This document shows, piece by piece, positions 25,341 to 33,845 of a stretch of DNA of 64,000 nt (its first letter is position 1; every line of letters starts with the position of its first letter). The DNA is from Larimichthys crocea (Eukaryota; Chordata; Actinopteri; Sciaenidae). Below the pieces are notes generated by a model. It searched no databases and had not been told where the DNA came from. It worked only from the letters and a program-made list of their open reading frames with translations. A program made the translations under genes and the position numbers. The DNA lies in assembly GCF_000972845.2 (NCBI RefSeq), contig NC_040020.1, positions 1,042,625 through 1,106,624 of the forward strand, in the 5' to 3' direction.

Positions 25341-25714
25341 ACTGATTCACGGTGACAGGAACCATCAATCATTACTATTGATCACAGCTAGCAGGCTGCC
25401 TCAGTCCAGCTTCTCCTTCCCTCTCACACACAGACACCTCCACAGTCGTATACTCAGCAGCTGTAACTCTCTGTTATTTACAACATGTCTCACTCTCTGT
25501 CTGTCTCCCTCTCTCTGTCTGTCTCTCTCTCTCTCTCCTTCAGTTGAGGTATCAGAAGTGTTTGGTGGCTCGCCCTCCCTCCCAGAAGGCCTGCGGCTCG
25601 TCGCCCCCCGGCGACTCGGTGTCCCGTCGGGTGTCGACCAGCGTGAAGAGAGGCGTCCTGTCCCTCATTGACACCCTCAAGCAGAAGAGACCCGTCACTG
25701 AGTTGCCACAGTAA
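2571..25714 (+). CDS. apbb2: Amyloid-beta precursor protein-binding family B member 2 (Fe65-like adaptor), 15 coding exons
   Basis: Coding exons: 2571-2589, 3690-4763, 10471-10715, 11632-11763, 12245-12316, 13999-14084, 14326-14386, 16604-16750, 17222-17349, 20984-21098, 22477-22564, 23677-23760, 23896-24011, 24490-24669, 25544-25714. All junctions are GT-AG and phases agree; the sum is 2718 nt (905 aa; human protein about 758 aa, the excess lying mainly in the acidic second exon). The protein has a WW domain (about residues 377-407, W382 and W403), PTB1 (about 563-705) and PTB2 (about 733-865), and ends [19 protein letters not shown]. Family knowledge: Fe65 proteins are adaptors whose PTB2 binds the NPTY tail of APP-type receptors; PTB1 binds nuclear or other partners and WW binds proline-rich ligands, so they act at membranes and in the nucleus. 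Start chosen because TGA at 2541 is in frame and 2571 is the first ATG after it. An in-frame ATG pair lies further in, just after 3700. Whether this is the a or b teleost paralogue cannot be told. Confidence 0.96.
3690..4763 (+). CDS. apbb2: apbb2 large acidic N-terminal exon
   Basis: Codes residues 7-364. The first part ([20 protein letters not shown], then [14 protein letters not shown]) is the conserved APBB2 N-terminus. Then comes a strongly acidic, Asn-rich stretch with two related blocks beginning [10 protein letters not shown] and [11 protein letters not shown], a poly-acidic segment, a proline run (PVPPPPSPP) and a serine run. I see no folded domain; it is probably disordered. Two sites fit the SUMO consensus (MKIE with K229 followed by acid residues; IKSE with K254). 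This is the least conserved part and explains why the fish protein is longer than the human one. Confidence 0.93.
5632..5820 (+). mobile_element. L2-like LINE reverse-transcriptase 3' fragment
   Basis: Translation reads [20 protein letters not shown], then [20 protein letters not shown]. The pattern QNAAARLV.....HVTPLL..LHWLPV..RI.FK is the C-terminal part of L2/CR1-type reverse transcriptases common in fish. Only about 60 codons remain and the frame is then lost, so it is dead. Confidence 0.75.
6994..7034. repeat. (CCT)n / (GGA)n trinucleotide repeat
   Basis: About 13 perfect CTC units in an apbb2 intron. Confidence 0.9.
7693..7753 (+). CDS. apbb2: apbb2 alternative first exon (short isoform start)
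   Basis: The coding part is 7702-7753 ([17 protein letters not shown] plus one base); TAG at 7693-7695 is in frame just before the ATG, so this is a start exon. Donor GAGG|GTAGGT is in phase 1, the same phase as the long first exons, and splices to the WW exon as NYE-DIWSEQ. The predicted isoform is 558 aa: WW, PTB1 and PTB2 without the acidic region. The sequence upstream (about 7430-7690) is CT-rich, like many initiator regions. The 5' end of the exon is not determined. I recall similar short N-termini in mammalian APBB transcripts but cannot verify this here. Confidence 0.75.
8669..8756. repeat. (GT)n microsatellite
   Basis: About 88 bp, slightly interrupted near its end by TTTG units. 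It lies in the apbb2 intron between the alternative first exon and the WW exon, a stretch (7754-10470) that also has GT/CA runs near 7815-8095, 8880-8940 and 9078-9098 and in which I see no other exon. Confidence 0.95.
10471..10715 (+). CDS. apbb2: apbb2 WW-domain exon
   Basis: Residues 365-446. WW signature: [16 protein letters not shown], then [16 protein letters not shown], with both tryptophans (W382, W403), the YYW core and the final proline present, so the fold and proline-ligand binding should be intact. A Ser/Thr/Pro-rich linker follows. The acceptor tract is (GT)n followed by CCCCCCACCAG; the exon begins in phase 1 and ends in phase 0. Confidence 0.96.
11632..12316 (+). CDS. apbb2: apbb2 linker exons between WW and PTB1
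   Basis: Two phase-0 exons: 11632-11763 (44 codons, [18 protein letters not shown]... to ...FVNSCYF) and 12245-12316 (24 codons, [19 protein letters not shown] then EDEDK). Both are in frame with their neighbours. The acceptor of the first is almost wholly made of TTTCTGTGTGTGTG repeats instead of a plain pyrimidine tract. No named domain; low-complexity Ser/Thr-rich linker. Confidence 0.85.
13999..14386 (+). CDS. apbb2: apbb2 exons leading into PTB1
   Basis: Exons 13999-14084 and 14326-14386. The first codes [18 protein letters not shown] and [10 protein letters not shown], nearly identical to mammalian Fe65L1; the second codes [21 protein letters not shown] split AG|G codon joins them. This block precedes PTB1. 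Confidence 0.95.
14496..14818. mobile_element. Non-autonomous inverted-repeat DNA element (MITE-like)
   Basis: The left end AGGGTCCAGTGTGTGAGGTT is the reverse complement, with small changes, of the right end AATCTTACACACTGGACCTT. TTAA flanks both sides (14492-14495, 14819-14822). The inside has no frame and includes TTCTGGGCTACTGTAGAAAA. A TTAA target is typical of piggyBac-type elements, but class is not certain. It lies in an apbb2 intron just before PTB1. Confidence 0.7.
15442..15487. repeat. (GT)n microsatellite
   Basis: About 46 bp of near-perfect GT repeat in an apbb2 intron. Confidence 0.9.
16604..21098 (+). CDS. apbb2: apbb2 PTB1 exons
   Basis: Exons 16604-16750 ([20 protein letters not shown] on), 17222-17349 ([20 protein letters not shown] on) and 20984-21098 ([20 protein letters not shown] on). 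Together with the start of the next exon they form the first phosphotyrosine-binding domain. Residues match mammalian APBB2 almost one for one. The 3.6-kb intron between the last two exons carries the 6-nt microexon described separately. Confidence 0.97.
17350..20983. other. apbb2: apbb2 intron inside the PTB1 domain
   Basis: Holds GGT/GGA-rich repeats (17590-17615, 18375-18430), CA/GT tracts (18091-18120, 18860-18890, 20300-20320, 20710-20742, 20803-20833) and the 6-nt microexon at 20096. No other exon or mobile element recognised. Confidence 0.6.
20096..20101 (+). CDS. apbb2: 6-nt alternative microexon in apbb2 PTB1 (adds Glu-Arg)
   Basis: AGAGAG sits between GGACACAG and GTAAACAC. Upstream are a pyrimidine-rich tract and a perfect TACTAAC branch-point sequence at about 20054-20060. 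Spliced between 17349 and 20984 it changes GGC-AG|G-GAC to GGC-AGA-GAG-AGG-GAC, that is GR-DFAY to GRERDFAY, keeping the frame. Known: mammalian FE65 (APBB1) has a neuron-specific 6-nt exon adding Glu-Arg at this point in PTB1. Exon identity here is inferred from sequence; transcript data would decide. Confidence 0.75.
22477..22564 (+). CDS. apbb2: apbb2 inter-PTB exon
   Basis: Codes [20 protein letters not shown] and then QAGLDLPLQ, ending in phase 1. It closes PTB1 and forms the linker to PTB2. It matches the IMAERKNAKAL region of mammalian APBB2. Confidence 0.95.
23677..24669 (+). CDS. apbb2: apbb2 PTB2 exons
   Basis: Exons 23677-23760 ([20 protein letters not shown] on), 23896-24011 ([20 protein letters not shown] on) and 24490-24669 ([20 protein letters not shown] on, ending EAVQAACM). 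This is the second PTB domain, which in this family binds the cytoplasmic tail of APP. The first exon has a CAGCAG tandem acceptor, so the protein can read LQ-AEFP or LQ-EFP. Confidence 0.97.
25269..25336. repeat. (CA)n microsatellite
   Basis: 68 bp of uninterrupted CA repeat in the last apbb2 intron. Confidence 0.95.
25544..25714 (+). CDS. apbb2: apbb2 last coding exon
   Basis: Codes [15 protein letters not shown], a variable Ser/Pro stretch, then the conserved [19 protein letters not shown] tail and stop TAA at 25712. The mammalian tail ends PVTEMP; here it ends PVTELPQ. Confidence 0.96.
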   Translation: MRYQKCLVARPPSQKACGSSPPGDSVSRRVSTSVKRGVLSLIDTLKQKRPVTELPQ

Positions 25715-26372
25715 CCGCGGTGGAGCCGAGCGCCACCGACTCCCTGCCACAACCCTCAGTCGCCATGGTAACTAGTCGCATCGCTGCCAAAAACCCGTCG
25801 CCACCACCACCGCCACCACCACAGACCCCAGTAACCATGGAAACACAGCAAAGCCCTTGGGTTTGGGAAACCCTGTCAACAGTTCCTTCGCTTTTTCTGG
25901 AGTAAAATTAGAATTTCAGCAACTCGAGTCTAATAACTGAGATGAATTAAAAAAATAAATAAATAAACTCATCAAGAAGGAAAAAAAACAAACAAACCCT
26001 CGAACGATCATCGTGACGGTGATAGTGTACATAGAAGTAACTCTCATCCCTCCGCCTCGGCACGGAGGACGAGGACGAGAGGGACGCGAAAAAACTGAAG
26101 AAGTAGGAAGTGCTCGTGTGATGAGCGAGCTCATCGCTGCCCAAACTTGCTTCATCTCTCCACGCTCTAAATGTATCCGTGTCCGTGCTGCCGGCATGAC
26201 CTCGCACACCTGGCCACACCCCCCTCCCTCCCTCCGTCACTCACCTGGTCGTCCTGTTAGTCTGCAGTGGCTTTTCCCCCTCTCTGTCGCTCTTTCTCAG
26301 TAGACTAACGTAAAGGAAAAGGAATCATGAAAGTTGCTACAGACTGGAAGAGATCTGGCCGTCAGTCTACAC

Positions 26373-26419
<47 letters not shown>

Positions 26420-28696
26420 AACCCGTTCAACTTATCCTGCATGAACTTTTTATATAAACGTGAATCATCCTAGACAATATTGACACACTGCTGCTGCTTT
26501 CAGAGACTGAAGGGGGGAGAAAATCCGAAGCCACGTCGTCGTTTGTTTTTTTTCTTATCATTTCCTTCTGCGCAAGAATCGGCCTGGAGGGTCTGAACGA
26601 GCGGTGACCTTTCACCCGAAAAACATCCTTCACACACCCTTTTTTGTTATCCCCTCGGAAAATGACAGATGATAGCCATAACGGAGGAGGAGACGCAGGG
26701 ACAAGGCAGAGTGTCACCCCTCCGTCCTCTGCTCTCTGGTAAACAGTACTTAGACTGCTGAGACATCAGCATGCTGCTGCTGCCGCCGCTGCTCTTTGAT
26801 GCACATGCTGGAGGAAAATTATGACCGATTATTCATTCAAACCCCACCTCAGTATGTGTCCCCGGAGACTTCCCACCAAGAAAAAAAAAAGGGGGGGATC
26901 GGCAACACGTGAAACGCTCGAGGAAATCGCGCAAAGAAGAAGAAGAAGACCTTAGGAATGTGTTTTTGTACCCGGGTATGGTGGCGATGATTGTGCCCAC
27001 GGCTCTGAACTGCGCGCGAGAGAGAGAGAGACAGGTTTCACCTTCAGCCTCGGCTGCCAACAGAGAGACATGTTGACTCAAATTAACAGGACTTTCCTGG
27101 GCTGCTATCTGTCTGTCTCCAGGGTTCTGTTCACTTGAATGTGCTTTCTCTGTTTTACTTTCTGTTTTCATCAGTGCCACAAGAATCACTTCTGTTCTTC
27201 TTCTTCGTTTCTCACACAGATCTCAATCCAACGCTGCCAGCTCCACATATCTGACACGCTTACCTGTATGCTGATAACTAATGAAGTCCTTTTTATTGCC
27301 ACTAAAATCATAAACACGTTTTCCCTGTGGTAGTTGTCGTGGATGTAGCTGACCGTTGGCTAAACCTCTCCAGCTTACGGAGCGTGAAAGAGGCCGATAC
27401 TCGACATGTAAATAGTTTGAAAGGGTTGTATATTTTTTTTATATATCGTCTTTGCAAAATGAAAAACATGAGCAAAAAATGTAGGAAATGAATTAAAACT
27501 TTGTAAGGTGAGCTACAGATTATGTAACAGGTTACATAACAAAAACTAGTTTACCTTCTCACAACATCTCCCTCACAACCTGAAGACATTCACTGTTTGG
27601 AAACATGAACAATAAAACCTGAATCTGTCTTGGTCGTTTGAGTATGTTAAACAGCCAAACAGGGTCATGTTTAAATTATATTTCCTTTATCACACATGTA
27701 CTTGTGTACTAATACCAGGACTACAGCTATACTCCTGACTTTTACACAGATTATCAACTGTTGAGGAGTCTAACCAAAACATGTAGCTTTAGTCTTTCAG
27801 CCTGATATTGTGTCATCAACTGAACACAAGAATCTAGTTTAAAAACTCAGCCAGAGGCTGTGTATTATTAATAAATGTGCTCGTGACAGCCGAAATTTAG
27901 AGTCTGCTGCTTTTACAATCACTGTTAATTCAGAAATCAGTGCGAGTAATCAGTCCGCCCCGCTTTTTAAACGTCCCGTTAACGGAAAGCCTGGCACCAT
28001 CGAGCGGCGAGGCTTGGCGAGCGGTCACGTCGTCATGCCTGTAGTTAGCAGAACCAGCAGTGTGATTGAGATCTTGTTGAGAATATTCAGCCACGTCAAC
28101 TTTTTTTTTTGTCACAAGGATGTTGAAATGTGAATGAAATGATAAAAATACGCGTGTACATAATATCCATTTAATGTAACATCCGGCATTAATCGTTGTT
28201 ATAAGCTATGTTTTCATTTTGAATGTCTGTAGTTTTCTATTATTTCCTTGTAATGAATTTTTTTGAGAACTCACCAAATGGCCAAAGTGTAAAATACTGA
28301 TATACATTGTTGTAGATAAGAAAAAAAATACGAGAGCAAATAATGAGACGGAGGACGAGCGGCGATTGGAAAAGTTTCACAGTTGTCAATTAAGTTGATG
28401 CTGAATTTAACTGAGCAATTATCTATGCATTCTTTTGATCTCGAGAAGTGGAAAGTCGTAAAAAGCCTTGCATGCCCTTGGACGGTTGAAAGAAAACGAC
28501 TGTATGTACTGAACAGAAATATTTTTTATTTTATTTATTCTATTTTATAAAGGTATATACTGATTTTATTAGTTGGGGCAAGTTAAGTCTCTTGACTGTG
28601 TGTCATTGTCTCAGTCCCTGGTTAACTCACAAGGCTACAACGAGCTCCGCTTCGCAGAAACAAGCAGATATCTTCACCTTGTACAGTGCACTGAGA

Positions 28697-28767
28697 GCTG
28701 GGAGTCCACTGCTGGTCTGAGGAGTAAAGAGGAGCAGGAGGAGGAGAAGGAGCAGTGGACTCCCAGC
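28697..28767. repeat. Perfect 17-bp inverted repeat in the apbb2 3' region
   Basis: GCTGGGAGTCCACTGCT (28697-28713) and AGCAGTGGACTCCCAGC (28751-28767) are exact reverse complements with a purine-rich 37-nt loop. In RNA this would form a stable stem about 130 nt before the distal poly(A) signal. Confidence 0.85.
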
Positions 28768-28893
28768 ATCTCTGTCAAGCTCACACATAAACAACAACAA
28801 CAAAATCACACACACATTTCCCACAGATGGACGTGTTGGCTTCCGTTTGCTGCTCACTGATTTGTACACTTTACCGATGTAACCAATTGTGAG

Positions 28894-28899
28894 AATAAA
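28894..28899 (+). terminator. apbb2: Distal apbb2 polyadenylation signal
   Basis: AATAAA, followed 30-55 nt on by a (GT)n run typical of a downstream GU-rich element. It lies about 900 bases before the stop codon of the oppositely oriented nsun7. An alternative AATAAA is at 27611. Confidence 0.5.
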
Positions 28900-28917
28900 C
28901 AGCATTATAAAAGAGAT

Positions 28918-29630
28918 CACGTGGACTTTGTTTGTGTGTGTGTGTGTGCGTGAAGGCTGCGACTGATTATTGTTTTCATCGCTGATCATTAAACCCAGTT
29001 CCCAGACAGACTTGAACTCGTGGTGGTTCACCACTATCCCACCAGGATTCCCTGTTCCCAGTGTTTCAATGCTCGTAACACGGCGATGTTTCCTTCTCAG
29101 ACTCTATCATTTCATGTGTTTATAGATGGAGGTCTGAGAAGTCTTTACTTTCTGTCCCTTTTATCACGTGACAGATTAACTTTGCTGGTTTAGAGTAAAT
29201 GATTTAGTCAGATACTTCACACGTCTGCAAAGACTACGAGGACTAAAAGAAAAATTGCAGTATTTAAAAAATAATAAAACAGAACCACTGAATCAATGTG
29301 ATCAAAACATTTTAAGAAAATGCACTCCACCATTTAACCATCAGTATACTAAATGGTCTCTTTATGTGTACAGGGAAATGTGAAGTAAAATATAAATCTG
29401 GTGCCTTCCGATGAATTCAGACTGACTGTCCTCCCTCCAGAAGATACCTTCAAATTAATGAACTTCTAAATTAAACCAAGAACAAGACAGATGAACTGTT
29501 ACATGGGATCAACCTTTTAAAGCCTGATGATGCTGCTCGCAGTGATCACAGCAGAGGTGTGTATGTTGATTATTCTGACGTCACGCCCTGAGACAAGATG
29601 AAGAAAACGAGTCAAACGGCTAAATTAATG
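28918..29630. other. Spacer between the converging 3' ends
   Basis: AT-rich, no coding frame or recognised repeat. Bounded by candidate poly(A) signals of apbb2 (+) and nsun7 (-). This spacer of about 0.7 kb is the whole intergenic distance if both distal signals are used. Confidence 0.5.
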
Positions 29631-29636
29631 TTTATT
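29631..29636 (-). terminator. nsun7: Candidate nsun7 polyadenylation signal
   Basis: TTTATT on the + strand is AATAAA on the - strand, about 180 nt after the nsun7 stop codon. No other canonical signal was noticed closer to the stop. Inference from position. Confidence 0.5.
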
Positions 29637-29814
29637 TTGTCCAATTTATCTCAATGACTTTTATAAAGTGCCATCTTCTGCTGTGCAAATCATTCTGCTA
29701 CACAGTGTAGACCTGATCATTTAACATTAGAATATTCATTAGAATAAAAAATAATTCGAATAATTGACTCGATAGTAGCTGTAGCTTCAGGATATTCTGA
29801 TATTTGACATATTT

Positions 29815-30687
29815 CTACAGTGCAGGCAGAGAGACGGAGGACGAGGACGCAGACATTTGTGTGAGCTGAGAGTTGGATGCCCGGGACGGACGCTGAGAGA
29901 GAGGACTGTCCCCCCTGCTGTTCAGAGAGCTCGGGGATGGGAAGGAGATGGGTGGCAGGGTGAAATCCGCGGGCTTCTGCGTGACCCGCGTGACCCCCTC
30001 CGTCTTCGGTCTGACCGCCTGTCCTCTGGTCTTGAACGGCCTCTCTGGTTTAGCCGCGTCCTTCGGCGTTTTCTCTGCTCTCGGTGCGTTTTGTCTCACC
30101 TGCTTGGAGGTGGAGGCTGCAGGTGGAGCAGGACAGGCGGGAGAAAGGGCGCCAAAGACCGTCTGCTGTGTGCTAATTGTCGTGCTGTCACTTAGTTTGT
30201 GTGCTATGGCTGTGATGGGAGACAAGTGGCTGAAGGTTTTTGCAGAGGACATCAGTGACAGCGTGAGGCGAGGTATTCTCCTCGGTTTGACTTTCGTCCT
30301 CTTGTGATGCGACTGATTGACTTTTTTCTTCGTGGATTTCTTCTTGTGGCCTTTGGGATGATGCTTTGTCTTTTGTCGTTTGACCTTTTGCTTCCGCCCT
30401 TTAGGCCCTCTCTTCTTCTTCCCTCCCTTTCCCTCCTCATCTTCCTCCTTCTCCTCCTCGCTGCATTCACCTTTCCTCTCCTCTGAAGGTGTGGCCGCAT
30501 CCCTTTCCGTCTGCCTCTCCTGGCTCGAAGGAGACGACGGTCTGCTGCTGGCTGACGCTGCTCGATTCTTCCTGCTTTTCCCCTTTTTAACAGGTTTGGA
30601 CTGTTCAGGCAATATCCCACCCAGGAGGCCCTTTGCTGCTGCCCTCGCCAACACATCCTGGACTGTTTCCACCTTAGTCGGATCCGC
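29815..30687 (-). CDS. nsun7: nsun7 last exon, lysine-rich tail
   Basis: Codes residues 525-815. It opens ADPTKVETVQDVLARAAAKG (the human VSVKDVLARAAAKGLLDGI block), then becomes highly basic and low-complexity (many KKK, KGRKQK and HHKRTK runs), then Ser/Pro-rich. The tail is probably disordered and may bind RNA or act in nuclear/nucleolar targeting (inference from charge only). Stop TAG at 29815-29817. Confidence 0.93.
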   Translation of the reverse strand, partial: ADPTKVETVQDVLARAAAKGLLGGILPEQSKPVKKGKSRKNRAASASSRPSSPSSQERQTERDAATPSEERKGECSEEEKEEDEEGKGGKKKRGPKGRKQKVKRQKTKHHPKGHKKKSTKKKVNQSHHKRTKVKPRRIPRLTLSLMSSAKTFSHLSPITAIAHKLSDSTTISTQQTVFGALSPACPAPPAASTSKQVRQNAPRAEKTPKDAAKPERPFKTRGQAVRPKTEGVTRVTQKPADFTLPPISFPSPSSLNSRGDSPLSQRPSRASNSQLTQMSASSSSVSLPAL

Positions 30688-33244
30688 CTTGGAAAAAAAA
30701 AGCAAGGGCAGTTTAAGATTTGATTTGGAGACACGACACATTAAAACAGGCCTCTGGGGAAGCATAGCACAGAGGAGATCTGTACAACAAAACATGATGG
30801 GGTAGAAATGAGCCACAGCTATAAAGTGAACCTGCAGAGAAGGAAGAGGAGAGATCGTAGGGGGGGTTTATGTCCCTAAAGAGCAGAGTGTGGGATATAA
30901 TTCGAGAGGCGACGTCTCGCTATGTGAGGAAGACGATGGGAATCTATTCATTTAGCGGCTATTTAGTCATAAATCGATAACACGCCAACCTGAGGGGGGA
31001 CGTGAAATTTCACGGCAATCCATCCAGTTATCCTCAAAACATTTCGCTAAAAAAAAAAAAAAAATCAACAAATGTCACCCTCGTGGCAGTGCTGGAGGAA
31101 AAGTCAAGAGATCATCAATATGAGTAGAGCTCTTCCTCCAGGGGCCGTAAACGTCTGCACAAAATTTCATAGTCATTCATCAGATAGTTCATGAGTCGGT
31201 GCCCTTCTATCATCCCACCCCTAAATCATAGAGGTATAAAACATGGACATTTATCCGTTGTGAAGCTGGAGGTGGTCGTGGGTGGAGCTAAGGCCACCTG
31301 TAACAACACCTACCTGTCAATCAAAGCGTCCACGCTCTTAATCCTGCATAACTTTAAGCCTAAATATAACCTGAACAGGTGAGTTGTATATAAATTCACC
31401 CTCAGTGCAGTTGTCATGAACGGAGAAATTAGCTACAGAGACCAAAACTGTTTTTTGTACCAGGCTGTAAACATGTTTATTTCTGCTTTTAACATGGGGA
31501 CTTATGGAGACTGGAGCCAGCCTCAAGTGGACGTTTGAGGAACTGCAGTTTATGGCACGTTTGCATTGGCTTTACGTGACATCTACAGCGGTGAACTACT
31601 CCAATATTTCAGTCTGGACTGACCAACAGGAAGGTTAAGGTGAGAAATGTGAAGTGCTGTATCTGCACAGTAAAACAATGTCATCATCTGCAGTGAAACT
31701 TAAACCGTACGTCTTCCTCGTCCTCGTCCTCATCCGTCTCTGTCTCTGTCTGAATCTCTCCTTTAATCAAAGCTGAATGATGTTCAGCACGCCGCCGCTC
31801 AAAACACTTGAAGAAGCATCTTTTCTTCACTCTTAAGTGTTTAAGCCTTTACATTGTTTTTCATTATTCTTGCTCTGACAGCGCTCTACGCTTTAAGTCA
31901 TTTATAAGCCTGAAAACTTTAATTACGCTGCCAGAATGAGAGTTTGCAGTAAAACACAGACGACGACATTATACCAGAGAGAAGCATGAATGATGGCAGC
32001 CTGTCAGACGTCTTTAACAGATTCAATATTTTAGGTTTTTGTTTTTTTAGACAGATGGTTTTAATGCATTTGCATGAATTTTCAGTTGATGTTTACATCA
32101 GTGCTGTTGTAGTCGAGATCAGTCTTGAAGCTCTCGGGCTCAGACAAAGAGGACTGTGTGCGGATGTCAAGAAATTGTTTGTCTATTATCTGATTCTTTA
32201 GTTTTTTTTGGAGCTTAAACTTCCTGCTGCTCTTTTGTGTTGCTGTTTATGGCTGTCACTCCTCCCCATGGCCCTTCTGTTCTGTTCTGTTCTGGTCTTG
32301 GTCTTCCACAATGGGATCCATACTGACTTTGCTCATCCTCCTGTAGCGCCACCACCAGGTTCACATTTGTACTTTTGGTGAAATATCTGAACAACTATCG
32401 GATAGATTGTCATGAAATTGGATTTATGGATCTCCACAGGTTGAACTGTAATGTCTGAACTTTAGGCAACAAAATGTTTTTTAACTAAATACCTGCAAAA
32501 TCACTGTTATTCCCATCGGCCTCAGCTGCTGTTAAAGTTATAGTGTGCAATTAATGGGGAAAACAATAGACGAGGAAGAAGTCCAGGCTAAATTAGGATG
32601 AGTCAGTTTTGCTCAGTGCTGCAACTTTTAAGTAAGATAAAGAAAATATTTATCTGTAAAGAGTAAGAGATAGGACAGCGTAGCGCACGTGTTTTATTTT
32701 GAAAAACAGCTTTGAAAGCTTCAAATCTCTTATTTGTAAAAGGATTGTTTTGAATTTCTCTCATGTTTTTTATCTGTTATACTCGTGTTTCGTCTTATAA
32801 TGAATCAGCTTTTTTTTTTTTCTACTTAAATCGTGTCAGAAAAACGTTCTTACTGAAAAAGATTATTCAGATTTTGGACACACATCTGCTTTCTTGTGTC
32901 TCCCTTTGATTCTTTGTTCAAAGAAATATTTCATGGAAACTTCTAGTTATCTCCCCCCCCCTCTCTCTCTCCCCCTCCTCTCTTTCCTACTTTCTTGTCT
33001 TGCTATGCTGCCATGTGTCTTGTTTCAGATCCCTTTAAATCGTCCTCCAGCACAGCTCGCCTGGTGTGGAGCCGCTCATCTGAGCAGCAGTTAACCAGCC
33101 CAGAAGTGTCAGTGTAAATGAATCCTCGGCTGCAGCTCTGATGTGATTTGACTCACTGTAAGAGTGAACGTCAATCTAATTAGACGTGATCATCATTGGA
33201 TCTGAAGCTACTGCACTGACACTGGATAGGTGACTAGTACCTGC

Positions 33245-33289
<45 letters not shown>

Positions 33290-33636
33290 CAAACACATTC
33301 ACACATTCATGCAGGCACAGTCCCCTCCCTTGCACCATTTTTTCGAGCTGCAGGGGATCAAAGGAGCAGCATCTCATTTCCTTCTGTTGTATTGTTCTTT
33401 TTTTTTTTTATGAGTGGAGCAAGAGGGGAGAAAGAAGAAGAGGGTGGGGGCAAACAGACGAGGTGATGCAACAAGACTGGAGGGGTGGATGGAGGAGGCG
33501 GGGAAGGGTGGATGAAGGAACGGAGGAGAATTATCCATTCATCTCGGCTGTAAAGTACAGAAATGTTTCAGCGGCTCGGGCGTATTTCATCTTTAACTTG
33601 TCTCCTTTTTTTTTCTATAGAGGGTTGGAATAATGC

Positions 33637-33686
<50 letters not shown>

Positions 33687-33787
33687 ACAGGCAGAGCCGA
33701 CCGACCTCCCAGCAGACAGACAGTAAAAGAGTGCAGCCTCAGCACAACTGGAAGGTCTCGTCGCAAAGCAATCACACAAAGCACTCG

Positions 33788-33845
<58 letters not shown>

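Larger units (their letters stand above)
25715..28917 (+). other. apbb2: apbb2 3'UTR (two possible lengths)
   Basis: No long frame after the stop. AATAAA occurs at 27611-27616, followed by a GT-rich stretch, and at 28894-28899, followed by a strong (GT)n element at 28928-28950. Either could be used. The tract contains (CA)n at about 26370-26416, an AG/GAA-rich part and an inverted repeat at 28697-28767. The end is inferred from signals only. Confidence 0.6.

Noticed and set aside
30252..30734. 160-aa - strand frame over the nsun7 last exon
   Set aside because: Shifted-frame shadow of the lysine-rich nsun7 tail; the chosen frame continues VQDVLARAAAKG and joins in phase to 33887.
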